Shown here: positions 12,255 through 24,900 of the stretch, piece after piece
Layout of the letters: the number at the start of each line of letters is the position of its first letter
How positions within the stretch are numbered: position 1 is the first letter of the stretch
Assembly (NCBI RefSeq): GCF_051014445.1
Contig: NC_135141.1
Span: forward strand, 33,751,422 to 33,815,421
Source of the DNA: Colletes latitarsis
Taxonomy: Eukaryota; Arthropoda; Insecta; Hymenoptera; Colletidae
Length of the DNA stretch: 64,000 bases
Reading direction: 5' to 3'
Notes under the pieces: generated by a model
The model's database searches: none
Seen by the model: only the letters and a program-made list of their open reading frames with translations
Told to the model about the DNA's origin: nothing
Translations under genes and position numbers: made by a program

Positions 12255-13915
12255 ATGGACGATTTACAAAACTACAAACTGCAGCTACAGCAGGTAAAAA
12301 TATAGTTTTTCATTTAACCTTACCTAAATGGTGGAATGGCGAGTCCATTTTTGGCGATCCCTTCGTTGTTTATGAAGTTACAATTGCAAATGACATTTAC
12401 GTTTTACCGATTTAGGTGGAAGCAGCTCTCACCACGGATCCTACTAACGAAGAGCTCCTGAAATTGAAAATTGATCTCGAGGAAGTAATAGAGCTGACAC
12501 ACGATTTAATTAAATCACAACAACAGGAAAAAAGGCAAGCCAATGGCATGGATGCTAAAGATCCTATTTTACTTGCAGTTCTGGCCAATAAATGGAAAGT
12601 TGGTGATCAGTGCATGGCACCCTGGAGCGAGGATGGCAAGTAAGTAGTTATCACGTACAGTGCCAAAGATAATTATTGGCACAGAATGGTTCAGCATACT
12701 ACGAGTCTCGTTGTAATTTTTTTAACATTGAGATAATGCCACAAACAGGAAATAACAAAGTAATATCGCAGGGAAAATGAAACATTTGCAAATGATTTCC
12801 TTTGTGTTTCTAACTAGTTTTATTCTGAGAATTGTTCTGTGTCGATACTTATTTATCTAACAAGGAATGAACTACATACCTTTAACATTAATCGATCGAT
12901 ACAGTTTTGGATGAATTAATAACGTTTTATAGTTGTTATCTATTTTTTTCAGATATTATGAAGCAACCATAGATGCAATCAGTGAGGATGGTGTTGTTAA
13001 TGTAACTTTTAATGAATACAAAAACACAGATGTCACGATGCTTAGTCAGCTAAAATCGGTAGCCAAAAGGCCAGCATCAGATTGGGCAGATCAGAAGTCA
13101 AAGTAAGTTGTTTGTAGTAGTATATATTGATTTTATTCATTAGTAGTTTATAATTGACACAATCTCCCTTGCAATTTTGAGCATGTATCAGATTTTGAGG
13201 AACATTGTGGGACAAATTTTACATAAAACAATGATTACTAATTGTTCATTTCTTTCCTCATTCCTTTATTCCCAATTGGCCATGATAATCACTCCACTGT
13301 ATGATGTGCCCTGATCTGAAATTCCATTATTGTTCATTTATCTCTTGATGTCGCACTGTTCATATACATCACCGGAACCCAGAAAAAGGTAATAGGCATT
13401 TTACAGAATAGTTGGAACTACTAATTTTTTTTTAATTACAGAATCACTGTCATTTCTCATATTTAACAAATAAAAAATATTCATACGCCAGTATGTTGTC
13501 CAAACAGAAATATACTTTTGGTAAATAAACTTATTAAATTTTCCAGAAAAATGCAAGCTGCTGCAGTAGCAGGTTCAGATCCTAACAAGCAAAGAGAATA
13601 CCTTAAGAAAAAGAAACAAAGAAAACTCCAACGATTTAAAGAACTTGAAGAGGAACGGGAAATGGAGAAAAACAAATGGCTAGCATTTACAAATAAGGTA
13701 TTGATAATTTTAAACTGCTATGAATAAATTGGACTTTTATTAATGTCTTATTTCTTGTACTATACGAACAGTCTTCGAAGAAAGGTGTAATTAAGAAGAG
13801 TATATTTGCAACGCCAGAAAATGTAAATGGCCGTGTCGGCATCGGCACGTGTGGTGTAAGCGGTCGAGAAATGACTAAATTCAGCAATGGCGAAAAATGG
13901 AGGAGAGGAGCATGA
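12255..13915 (+). CDS. Smndc1: Survival motor neuron domain-containing protein 1, splicing factor SPF30
   Basis: A nuclear Tudor-domain splicing factor needed for U4/U6.U5 tri-snRNP recruitment during spliceosome assembly. Exons are 12255-12293, 12416-12639, 12953-13102, 13547-13697 and 13772-13915, totalling 708 nt and 235 residues against about 238 in vertebrates. The N-terminus is a helical segment (MDDLQNYKLQLQQ, ELLKLKIDLEEVIEL). The Tudor domain at about residues 70-130 has WKVGDQCMAPWSEDGKYYEA and VVNVTFNEYKNT. The C-terminus is a basic coiled coil (KKKKQRKLQRFKELEEERE) ending in GVIKKSIFATPENVNGRVGI and SNGEKWRRGA. An AATAAA poly(A) signal lies near 14251. It has no operon-like partner; SART1 later in the window acts in the same complex, but the distance suggests coincidence. 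Confidence 0.96.
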
Positions 13916-14535
13916 ATACTATTGTAAATACACAAATTAATATTTCGTGAGATAGAACTATCAATTATTGTTATATTACACCGATTTCAGTTTTCAAAAG
14001 AACTGAAGAAAAAAAAAGTATGTTTTGTGTTGAGAGAATGTTTCAACAGAGCACATGGACGAAGAGTGTGTAGCTGTATTTTGAAATTGTGCATAGATAT
14101 TATGTTATGAAGGAACGATGACCTCAATAAATCCCGAAGTTATCTGGATTTTTTACCTTCTTGAAATGTATGATTGTCATGAATGAATGTATTTCTAGAT
14201 TAATACATTTATGTGGGTATGATTTGTTTGTAATCTATAATTGATATGAATAAATGTATATTTTAAATCCAAATAATCTTTAGATTTGATTAAATATTTT
14301 TACCCCCTGTCGATTTTTCTTAAAAATTCCTTTTTCATTTTTAATAATTTTGTTTGACGCCCTACAGAAAAGTTGTCTAATACTTTTTTGTAGGTACTCA
14401 TGAGCTCTACTTCAGGAAAAAGTTCCATTGAAATATATTCGTTATTGTAGGAGTTATGGTTGTTTGAAAATTAGATCATTTTTATCGAGTTTTTCTCAGT
14501 TTACGGAGTCAAGGATCAACTTTTCGAATATTTTT
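13916..14535. other. SMNDC1 3' UTR and spacer
   Basis: AT-rich DNA carrying the presumed SMNDC1 3' UTR, with poly(A)-type signals near 14251, followed by non-coding spacer up to the hairpin that begins near 14536. No gene is seen. Confidence 0.45.
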
Positions 14536-14755
14536 GGAATTTCTACATATTCTTCGCCAAAATACGCGTTGTTTGCATTTTGAAACATTAAAATCCTCCA
14601 ATCCGTTCAGAAGTTATAATGTTTTAAACATACGCATGAAATTTCAAGCGAATATTTTTGTATGTTTAAAACATTATAACTTCTGAACGGATTGGAGGAT
14701 TTTAATGTTTAAAAATGCAAACAACGCGTATTTTGGTGAAGAATATGTGGAAATC
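14536..14755. repeat. Near-perfect long hairpin (two arms of about 95 bp)
   Basis: The left arm (about 14536-14634) and right arm (about 14660-14755) are reverse complements with only a few mismatches. Examples are AATCCTCCAATCCGTTCAGA against its complement, and AATACGCGTTGTTTGCATTT likewise. They are separated by a spacer of about 25 bp. There is no open frame. The short spacer and high arm identity suggest a recent foldback/MITE insertion or a hairpin-RNA source. It lies in the 3' flank of both SMNDC1 and the small minus-strand gene at 14789. Confidence 0.85.
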
Positions 14756-14788
14756 CTATTATTATATCTCTAAGTATAGGAAAGGCTC

Positions 14789-15301
14789 TCATTCACGTTC
14801 TTTATCGAATTCCCGAAGTTGCATGAGGTGCTGACCTAGCGTAATATGTAGCTCGTGCGGTAAGATATGTTCGTCGTTACTAATGTCGACGTCGATGCAC
14901 TGAATTATGCCAGATCTGGCCACACTGCATGTTAGTGAATACCGTTCGTTAGAAAAATAAAAAATGGTCAATCTATCGTGGAACACGTCACCAGTAGGTG
15001 ATACATTTAAAGTGATTAGGGTGATATAAGGTGGTGAATAAACTGAAGAAGATGAATTTTTCCAAATTACGATATCAATGTAAAGGCCTACAATATTTAT
15101 CGCTTTGTTTAAATGCAGGAATTGTATTCTGACCTATCCTAATAAATATTATCAACAAACACTAAGTATATCTAATATATTTTCACTTGCTATGATGGTA
15201 AAATAACTTGCTGATTTTATCATAATCGCATTGTCGACTATAAAACTTTTCTTTAGAAGTATTGGAAAAACACTTTGTACTTCTGTAACTAATTCAGACA
15301 T
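14789..15301 (-). CDS. Small unrecognised two-exon protein gene
   Basis: A plausible model joins exon 1 (15301 to 15187, starting MSELVTEVQSVFPILLKKSF) to exon 2 (15042 to 14789). Exon 2 has a good polypyrimidine acceptor, a matching phase, and ends GQHLMQLREFDKERE-stop. That gives about 122 residues; an alternative donor at 15208 gives about 115. Exon 2 reads like a folded domain (ITLITLNVSPTGDVFHDRLT, SNERYSLTCSVARSG, IIQCIDVDISNDEHILPHEL). I do not recognise the family. It lies head-to-head with SLC12A8, with only about 130 bp between the two ATGs, so the two probably share a bidirectional promoter. Confidence 0.5.
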
Positions 15302-15430
15302 GATAACACTTACAATAAACCTTTATCATTATCTGTCAAGTTTGCTACTTCTGTAAAGCTGGAATTGAAAATAGGAGACTGATATAATTGTTAACAAGAA
15401 GTAGTATATTATAAACAATATTGCATTTGT
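15302..15430. promoter_or_regulatory. Probable shared divergent promoter
   Basis: About 130 bp separates the start codon of the minus-strand small gene (15301) from that of plus-strand SLC12A8 (15431). Both genes must start transcription in or near this interval, so a bidirectional promoter is likely. No TATA box or other core element stands out. This is inferred from the layout only. Confidence 0.4.
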
Positions 15431-18117
15431 ATGAAAGAAACTATGGGGTCAAATGAAAGAAAAGAATTACCAAATGGAAATACCATGAGCAATAGGGACA
15501 TAGATTGGTCCAGATATGGTTTACACAATACAGAAATGCAAAGAAATAACGAAACACGGAGGAACAATGGAGAGTACGAAGAACTTGGACCTGAAATGTA
15601 TCAAACTGGAGCAAATGAATTATTTGCACAAGAATATGTAAGCGAGTAAATGAGAATGTAATTACATTAATGCTCGTGTTTCTCTCTTGAAATATGTATT
15701 TTTCAGAGTTCCGATCCTTGGTGGAAATCAAACTTTTTCATTTCTCAACCTGTATTATTTGGAACGTGGGATGGTGTATTTACATCTTGTCTTATTAACA
15801 TCTTTGGAGTTATTGTATTTTTAAGATCAGGATGGATTGTAGGACAAGCTGGTGTTCTTAATGCTATACTAATAATCTTGTCTACAGGTAATAACAATAG
15901 TACTTTTAAGTATCGATAATTATACACGATGACTAAATAATTATACGATACATTTTATCATTGTTTCAGTGTGTATAGCATTAGTGACTGTGTTGTCTGC
16001 TGTGGGAATATGTGAACGATGTAGAGTAGAAAGTGGAGGAGTGTACTTTTTACTGTCACACGTGTTGGGATCAAGATTTGGTGGATCTATAGGATTACTA
16101 TATTGTTTCGGACAGGTAAGATAATTTATACTGTGATAACATTATTCCAAGGTGTACTTTAAAACTTTCTTTTAGGCAGTGGGTTGTGCACTAAACGTTC
16201 TAGGTTTTGGAGAATCTATGGCTGGTCTGGTGGGCTTAGAATCTGCTTGGGCAGAACGTGGTTTTGCTTGCGCAGCTGTTATCTTGTTGTCTATTATCAA
16301 TGTTGCCGGTGTCAAGTGGGTTATAAAACTCCAATTTATTTTGTTGTTAATTTTACTTCTGGCTGGGGTAGACTTTATAGTTGGAAGTTTTACACATGTG
16401 AATGTTGGTAAGACGACCTTATGCTGTTTATGATACTTTCGTTTCTGAAACACTCGTACATGTTAGTGGTAACATATAATACGTGATTTTGTAAATATCG
16501 TAGAGGCTGGTTTCGAGGGTTGGTTGTCAGGAAATTTAAGAAACAATACGTTTCCTTACTATCAAAATGGGTACAGTTGGTTTACAGTTTTTGGTGTATT
16601 CTTTCCCACGGTAACTGGCGTTTTAGCTGGTATTAATATGAGCGGAGATCTGAGGCATCCATCCACTGATATTCCTAATGGCACCCTAGCTGCAGTAGGA
16701 ACCGGGTAAAAATCATAATTAATCATACATCGTTTTAATATTAATTGCAAATTGCCAATTTAATTTCAGAACGGTTTTGTATCTATGCTTTATAATGTTC
16801 CTCGCGGCAACTTGTACCCGTAACACTCTTCTTACGAATTTTATGATCGCGTCAACGGTATCAGCAATTTCAGTATTGCTGTTGGCAGGTCTTTACGTGT
16901 CGTCGTTTAGCAGTTGTTTAGGTGCTATGTACGGCACGCCTCGTGTTCTTCAGTCTATTGCTAGTCAAAATGTTATACCGGGAATGAGTTGTTTACAAAG
17001 AGGGGTGAGCATATCTTTGTAATTTATTACAAGGAGAACTAAATAACTGTATTAAAATTGTACAAATATTTCAGAGAGGGCCGAACAAGGTACCTATATA
17101 CGCAATGTTAGTGGTCGCCGTTGTTACATTGACATTCATCATTACTGGTCAGATCAACACACTCGCTCCAATTGTCACAATGCCTTTTCTCTTGACATAT
17201 GCATGCTTAGATTACGCGTATTTCGCTCTCGCGCAAACATTCGATATACAATTGACTCGAGAGCAAAGATTCCGCACACAATCTCCGACGTTTGATCGTA
17301 ATTATGGTTGTACGAGTAGAAATAATTCGATAACAGATACGAATAATGATTTGGATAATTTATTTCCTGAAAGAATAAGGCATAAAAATCTTATCGTAAG
17401 TATATACGCATATTTCAATGATTATTGTACTATGGTAAAAGTGAAAAAATATTCTTCGATTATTCGCAGAGAAATCCCAGCATTGAAAGTAATGTCTATA
17501 TAGATTCTTCGCCAAGTGTTGATGAAAACGGTAGCGTTGTGGAAAACTCGGAACGAAAAGTTCATATTCATAATAAGTTAGGAAATTGGTACAGTCCTTT
17601 GTGTAATAGATGGCTTTCGCTGTTAGGAGTAAGTTTCCGTCCTGAAACTCCTGAACCCTTTCACAAATTCAGTTTTAACAAGTATTTATCTTACAGTGCC
17701 TCGTAAAGTTACTTATTATGTTTCTTGTTCATTGGGGATACGCTATTGCAAACATTGTCGTCGTTTTTCTCGTTTGGAGTTACGTGGGTCACGCGAACCC
17801 TGCAGTTAAGCCAGGAGTTTCATCCGAATTTAAATTCTTTAATTGGCTGAAGATATCATTATTAAGGCTTATGGGGTATTTATTATTGGCATCGCTACAA
17901 TAACTTTCTGGTGAAATATCTTAAGGAAATGTAAAACACTTTTGTTTTTAATCTTAGGAGAAAAGTTTATGACTATGAACAAATTGTTGTCACACCTGCT
18001 CACCCGGGTGTCGAAACATGTTCAGCCCAATTGAACGAGGAAAATGAAGATTTTGCTGGTAGGCGAAGGTACCATCAAACGGCTACAGTTACGGGACAAT
18101 ATGTCAGTGTCGAGTGA
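15431..18117 (+). CDS. SLC12A8: Solute carrier family 12 member 8-like cotransporter
   Basis: A member of the cation-chloride cotransporter family in the APC superfamily and a multipass membrane protein; the transported substrate of SLC12A8 is debated. Exons are 15431-15637, 15707-15887, 15970-16115, 16176-16407, 16504-16705, 16770-17004, 17075-17395, 17470-17628, 17697-17875 and 17958-18117, totalling 2022 nt and 673 residues. A hydrophilic N-terminus of about 75 residues precedes the transporter core, which opens FGTWDGVFTSCLINIFGVIV. Further family signatures are SWFTVFGVFFPTVTGVLAGI, NMSGDLRHPSTDIPNGTLAA, YGTPRVLQSIA and RGPNKVPIYA. A hydrophilic loop at about 410-520 separates the core from two last hydrophobic segments and a short tail ending TGQYVSVE. 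The match to SLC12A8 is clearer than to NKCC or KCC members. Confidence 0.93.
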
Positions 18118-19032
18118 ATGTAAAATACCGAAAGATAATTTAGAAAAATGTCTGATTAACGATGATTGTAATAATCAGGCAGGAGGAGTCGTGCGGAGAT
18201 CATATTAATTTCGTGCCGTAGCCTACGATAAAATAATAGGAGCGTTGCAATTTCTAACGCTGTTAACCGCACAAAACTAGTCTAATTGAAACAATTTCAT
18301 ATCTTAGGCACAAAGGATTTTTTGTAAAGTGCAACAGAGTAGCCTTAAAAATACTAATCTATAAAGAAAAAAAAAGGGTATATGCAGCTGAATTATACAA
18401 AGAAATGTTAAATTTTTCTAACAATTTATGTGATGTATACCAGATGCAGTTGAAATAATGTACTGCCAGAAGGCATTTTTAAAATGCAGGGTCCATTTCT
18501 TCACTGAATTATTTTAATAATTGTGTCTTGTAATGTGAGATTATTTATTCTTTTATAGTCCTACTATTTCGTAGTTAGGTTTTAATTATAGTACCGTAAA
18601 TATCATATGGATGTATCCGAGAAGAAATAACATTACGATATCATACTATTTATAACGAATATTGTGTAAATATGTAGTGATATATATTTATATGCTATTT
18701 AACATTTTTATATACGTCTCTGCAAAGACGAGTATGTTATTAACAAAATACACAAATATAGATTGCTAGAGAATAATGTTTTTGGTAATCGCAAATAGAT
18801 TTACACCATTTTCATACTTATCGTGTTTTAAAAAATCATGGTCATTTTAATTGATACGTGTCGCCGCTAGATGAGTACAAGACGTTTACGAGTGTGAAGG
18901 TACATGTGTCATTTCAGTAGGTTAACCTAAAATTGAATCTTCTTTTCATAACAACAATAAGGCATTTTGAAGACAGACAGTTGAATAAACAACTATCGTC
19001 GTTTGCGCGAAGCGGTTTTTAAAAACACCATC
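18118..19032. other. SLC12A8 3' UTR and spacer to Elp3
   Basis: AT-rich sequence that is presumably the SLC12A8 3' UTR, followed by the Elp3 promoter region just before 19033. No conserved reading frame or repeat is seen. Confidence 0.5.
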
Positions 19033-21334
19033 ATGGTTAAAAAAAGGAAAGGTAGGTAGTATTACGATTACGGCATCGATATGAAAATTTACGTTGCTAT
19101 GTTTCGTTAACGATATACTGGTTCATTCGTTCGTTTAAAAAATAAATTCATATTCATTATTTTATGGTCGCACTTTGTTTCTTTTTTAGAATTCAAAGAG
19201 AGTAAAGAGGAACGTATGGTTATGACGATCGGAGAAATTATACAGGAACTACTGAAAGCGCACGCAGAAAATCGAGACATTGATTTAAATAAGCTAAAAA
19301 CTCGAATCGCTTCTAAGTATGGCTTGGAAAATTCACCCAGATTGGTCGATATTATAGCAGCTGTACCTATCGATGCTAGAAGCATATTAGTACCAAAGTT
19401 GAAGGCAAAGCCCATTAGGACTGCTAGCGGTGTTAGTATCTTAATGTATTACAGTTTGCCAAGGAAATAGTAATTAACAAAGCTGTTACTAAACTTAACA
19501 GATAGCAGTCGTGGCTGTCATGTGCAAGCCGCACAGGTGCCCTCATATTAATATGACAGGAAACATTTGTGTCTATTGCCCCGGTGGACCTGATTCAGAT
19601 TTTGAGTATTCGACTCAATCGTACACTGGATACGAGCCCACATCTATGAGGGCAATTCGTGCGAGATACAATCCATTTTTACAGACAAGGCATCGCGTTG
19701 AACAGGTGAAACCAAATACTTGCGAAACGTTTGTATATAACTAGAACTTTGCTACACAATGATGTTAAATATTGTTACAGCTGAAACAACTAGGGCACAG
19801 CGTAGATAAAATCGAATTCATTGTTATGGGAGGTACTTTCATGTCCTTGCCCGAAGACTACAGGGATTTTTTTATTCGAAATTTACACGATGCATTGTCT
19901 GGACACGTCAGTAGCAATGTTGACGAAGCGGTAAAATACTCTGAAAGAAGTAAAACGAAGTGTATTGGAATTACTATAGAAACACGACCCGATTATTGCC
20001 TTAAAAAACATCTTTCTGATATGTTGCGTTACGGGTATGTGTAATACAGAATCATTTATGAAAACAAGTTTTAATTCCTTCAATTTAAAGTTTGAGAAAA
20101 TATTTGATATAGGTGTACTCGTTTAGAAATTGGCGTACAATCTGTGTACGAAGACATAGCTCGAGATACTAATAGAGGACACACTGTACGCGCAGTATCC
20201 GAGAGTTTTCAGTTATCAAAAGATGCTGGTTTTAAAGTAATAGCACACATGATGCCGGATTTACCAAATGTGGACATCGAAAGAGATATTAATCAATTCA
20301 TTGTCAGTCATAATTTTGTTATTGGTTATTGTCTCCCCACTTCGATATTTCGTGCAGTTTCAAATTTTTGAATTTTTAGGAATTCTTTGAAAACCCTGCT
20401 TTTAGAGCAGATGGTCTAAAAATTTATCCGACATTAGTTATACGTGGTACTGGTTTGTATGAATTATGGAAAACTGGAAGGTATAAAAGTTATCCTCCAA
20501 GTGTTTTAGTTGATCTTATAGCCCGTATTTTGGCACTGATACCACCTTGGACACGCGTATATCGCGTACAACGAGATATACCTATGCCTTTAGTTAGGTA
20601 ATTTTAATTATGATTCTGTTAATGTTTCCTTGTACTTATACTTTATATATATATATATAGTTCAGGCGTAGAACACGGGAATTTACGTGAATTGGCATTA
20701 GCAAGAATGAAGGATTTGGGAGTTGATTGCCGTGATGTAAGAACTCGAGAAGTGGGAATTCAAGAAATACATCATAAAGTACAGCCTTATGAAGTAGAAC
20801 TTATACGTCGCGATTATGTTGCAAATGGTGGGTGGGAAACATTTTTGTCGTACGAAGATCCTACACAGGATATTTTGGTTGGTTTACTGAGGTTGAGAAA
20901 ATGCTCTAGTGAGACTTTTAGGTAAAAGTATCATTTATTAGAAAATCTTTAAAACAGAATAACTGTATTGCTAATCGATTGATTTTTACAGGCCAGAACT
21001 CAAAGATAAATGTTCAATAGTCAGAGAACTTCATGTATATGGCAGTGTAGTCCCTGTAAATGCTCGTGATCCTACAAAATTTCAGCATCAAGGTTTCGGA
21101 ATGCTATTAATGGAAGAAGCTGAAAGGATAGCAAGAGAGGAGCATCAATCTCATAAGATTTCCGTTATATCAGGTACAAGTAAAAATGAAATAGCTTTTT
21201 TTTCATTATTTTATGTTTACAAGAACTGTTGTAATAACTATTTTCTAGGCGTTGGAACACGGAACTATTACAGAAAGATGGGTTACGAACTCGACGGTCC
21301 GTACATGTCTAAAATGTTGGTAGATTGCAAATAA
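19033..21334 (+). CDS. Elp3: Elongator complex catalytic subunit 3 (tRNA uridine acetyl/carboxymethyltransferase)
   Basis: Catalytic subunit of Elongator. It combines a radical-SAM domain and a GNAT acetyltransferase domain to begin cm5U modification of wobble uridines in tRNA. Exons are 19033-19051, 19190-19431, 19502-19705, 19781-20034, 20113-20302, 20380-20597, 20661-20921, 20992-21173 and 21249-21334, totalling 1656 nt and 551 residues, the usual length. The radical-SAM cysteine cluster is in MCKPHRCPHINMTGNICVYC at about residues 95-115. It is followed by MGGTFMSLPEDYRDFFIRNL, GITIETRPDYC and RLEIGVQSVYEDI. The acetyltransferase domain at about 400-551 has IVRELHVYGSVVPV, FQHQGFGMLLMEEAERIA (acetyl-CoA loop) and SGVGTRNYYRKMGYELDGPY. 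An AATAAA signal lies near 21418. The identity is secure. Confidence 0.98.
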
Positions 21335-21449
21335 ACTTGGATTACGTACATAGAATAAGAAACATGTAATTATTTTTCTTATCCTTTGTTACGAACAACC
21401 GAAACAGTCTTTTTATCAATAAAGAGAAATCGATACTTTGATGTAAATG

Positions 21450-21997
21450 GTGCTACAACATAAAACGATAACGTTTCCGTTATCGATCGTTTTATCAATC
21501 GTATAACGTAATCGTATTTGGTTTTGGGTTGAACGCACACACACATACGCTTATCGAGTGTTTTAAGTTTCGAATTTTCATTGTCTTAAAAACTTGGAAT
21601 CATTTAAAAGCTGAAATTCGAACGACCAATCCTGATATGATGACTATGGGGATCCCCACCTCTTTTCGCGCCACCTGCAGTCACGAGTCGGAGAGAGTAA
21701 ACAAAAGCGACTCGCATTCGTGACACCGCTGTCGATCGGTGAACATCGTGCTATCGTTGAAGCGGTTCGCGTTGTGATGTGTGTTGGTTCAAATTCGACT
21801 GTACCGCGTACGCGCAATTCGGCAAGAACGAATTACGGCGTGTTTGTTGAACGTTTCAGCATTCGTACAACGAGAACGAGGATGTCGAGCAAAGAGTGGA
21901 TCGGTGAACGCTAGATGCGAGGACATTTTGGGCAAATCTTGTCAGGCGGTTTCCGAAGGGAAGCAGACAAAGTATCCTGGCGCCAAATCGTGAAAAG
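21450..21997 (+). other. Candidate non-coding first exon upstream of the TBC1D1/pollux gene
   Basis: CpG-rich DNA right after the Elp3 3' end that finishes in a strong donor (AAAAG then GTAAGC at 21998). Its open frames are short and unconserved, so if transcribed it would be a 5' UTR exon. The next plus-strand gene is the TBC1D1/pollux gene. A second donor of the same type (GCTAG then GTAAGC) occurs at 23775. Transcription and the link to that gene are inference from splice-site appearance only. Confidence 0.25.
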
Positions 21998-24900
21998 GTA
22001 AGCGAATCTCACGAAATTACGAACATTGATTGAAATTTAGGTTAGGTTGTAGGCGAAAATTTATTTCTCGTGTTTCGACTCGGTCGCGTTTCATTGCGCG
22101 ACAGAGACGACTGCTTTCTCCGTGGTTTTGAAATTTAATATCGTTCGTGTTTCTGTTTCGCACCGTAAAAGTAACATATTGAAGCAGCGTGTACGCGATT
22201 TGACGTTCCGTTGAAAAATTCAGCGTTTTCGATAGTTGCACATTGCATCGTTAGCGAAGTTACGCTGTGCATAACGTTACAGTGTTATGTAAACAAAAAA
22301 GGAAACTCCTCCGACATTCGCGATTGCGATATACGTATGTACGTAATCCTGTTCTTCTATGGTCTTCGTCGGAGATGGACAAAATTTTATTCCGAATAAT
22401 TTTTATTTATTTCATTGGTGTTCGATAACATACTTGATAACGGATTGTTTGAACCCTGCACACGTTTCTAAAACTCACATCCTTTAGACATTTGCAAGTA
22501 ATAATTATCTTGATTGGAAGGCCAGGCTTACAAACATAGATAAACGTAATAATTGTTATCGATAAAAAGGAATGCAGTTAAAGTTCTTTTACGGTTGAAT
22601 CATAAGTTTAGAAATTTTGCAGTAGAAACATTGGCTTTAATAATTGAAGTTATTTGCACGAATCTGATTATATTTCATTGAGTCATTGAAATTCGCAACT
22701 CAAAAGGATTGCCTTTGTTTTGTTACACTTAGTCAGGTAGAAAGATGATATCTTTCAATCGCGAAAGATAAATTCTCGACAGCTAATGCAGCGTACGTAC
22801 GAGCACACAAAAATTTATTGACATCAGAATCTTTATATCAGACTTTGCGAAATACATGTGTTTTTGTCTAATATTAAGAAAAAATTGAAAAGTCAGGTTA
22901 GGCGACACACGGATGAAAAGCATTCTTAATAACATTCACGGTTACATAATTATTATTTTCATCATCGTAGTAGCGTTCGAAAATATTTCGTACAGGAAAA
23001 CCGTAGACTCGCGAAGGGGAAATTCCTGAAAGGATCAGTATGCTTGCAAGGAGATAGATGGCGGAATGGTTAACGCGTTAGTCTGTTATTGGCAATAACA
23101 GAGGTCGAACAAGGAGAGGTCGCACCTGTGGGATCAACGATTTCATTCAAACATTTTCCGATGATTTTAGAGAAAATTACGAGCCTTTTCTTTTGCCAAT
23201 GTTCGTTAGTTAGGAACATATTTAATTAGATAAAGTTAAAGTAACAAGTTGTAATTACCGATCGAAATCCATGATAAGTCCTGGTCGGACGATAATTGTT
23301 TCGCCCGTGGATGCGTTACGGGCGTCCACCGTGTCGTGCCTACGTGTTGCATTCTCCGATAATGTGTATCTCGCGTGTGTCTATCGCGGGCCACGAAAAA
23401 CACGTTGTGTTTCGCGATAGTTTTGGCTCGATGCTCCCGATATATTCACAAAGTGGCCGCGAGTCATGAATTCGTCTCCGACCAGCCAATTGGACGACTC
23501 GCGATCTATAGTAAATATCCGGCTACTATTATTAAGTTTGTCCTTAACGATCGTTACGAGTATCGTCTCGCAACCATTAGCTCCCGTTGTACGAATGGCA
23601 CCGGAGCCGTTCGCGAAACTCGCCAAGTTATCGGTTCGAGATCTTATGACGGCGGTGTGTTTACGTCATTCGTGTTAAGTGCCTTTAGGATTCGTGCGAA
23701 AGTCTGCCGGGAATACTATACATATAGCCGTCGCGACGATCCTGAAGAAACATCGTTGTAGCAAAGTATCGCTAGGTAAGCTTCGACGAGTTGCAAAACC
23801 AGTGTCGTAGAATAGTTATAATGACAGCGCACGTAACAATATAAATATACAGGATGAATTGCGTACTATGTTACAAGCTGCTTTCTCGAAGCCATTAGCA
23901 ATACTGACAAAATTTCGTTTGAACGTTGCAACAGTGGGATGGACCCTTTTGTCGCATATGGGGTACTGTAAGGGTGAGGGAGAGGGCACGATTCCGCCTT
24001 CTATCAAGTAGAACGTTATACATATAAACTTGGCACATGGTTATGAACGAATTACATTGCTTTTTAGTAAACTGATATCAGCTTCGAGTAAACTTATATC
24101 GGAAACATTATATTTAGAAAGACTTGGCGTGGAGTTTGCGTTTCTGGATATTCTTCCTGATGAATCATCTCAACTCGTCGTTATGCATCTTGTATTTTCG
24201 AAGCGTGTATTCAGGATCGTGACAAGACAGGAGCAGAACGGACACGTGCTCCTGGCCACTATGTTACGAAGACGCTGACTGCTATAATTAAAAATCCTTT
24301 TTCATTTAAATTTCGAAAACGTCGAAAAGGCGCCGAAACATCTAGGCGCGGCCCTGCGCGCGCGCGCGTGTGGTCGCGGGGCACAGAAAGTCCGGTGCGC
24401 GTATTGCCATTACGAATCGTTCGTCGATGTTTCAAATTATTGTTAATTACACTTTTTACGTCAATGCGACTGGCGCACTGTATCGATGGATAACAAAGTA
24501 TTGCTCCGAGGGGTACTTAATACGTGTTAAAGCGAACGTACTCGCGCATTACCATACCGCTGTTTATTCAAATAACACGTTATACACACAACGACTTACA
24601 GCGAGAATTTCTAGTATCAGGTTCGTACGCCTACGTCGAGCTAGATAAGAGATCGATATATCTATACGATTTTAAAAGTGGAACGCACCACGGCAATTAA
24701 GTCCAAACGTGTTTGCTTACTTTAACAAACAAATGATCGAGGGATGCCGGCTTTCGTAATATCCGAGGAAACAAAAACATGGCGGTTCACGAGAGCTCTA
24801 GTTTCCGCGTCCTACCCTAATAAAATAACGATTCTCACGAGTTCCTACCCGCAACAGAGAGCAGCAGCGCCACACATAAAAATTACAATTGCAAAATCTA

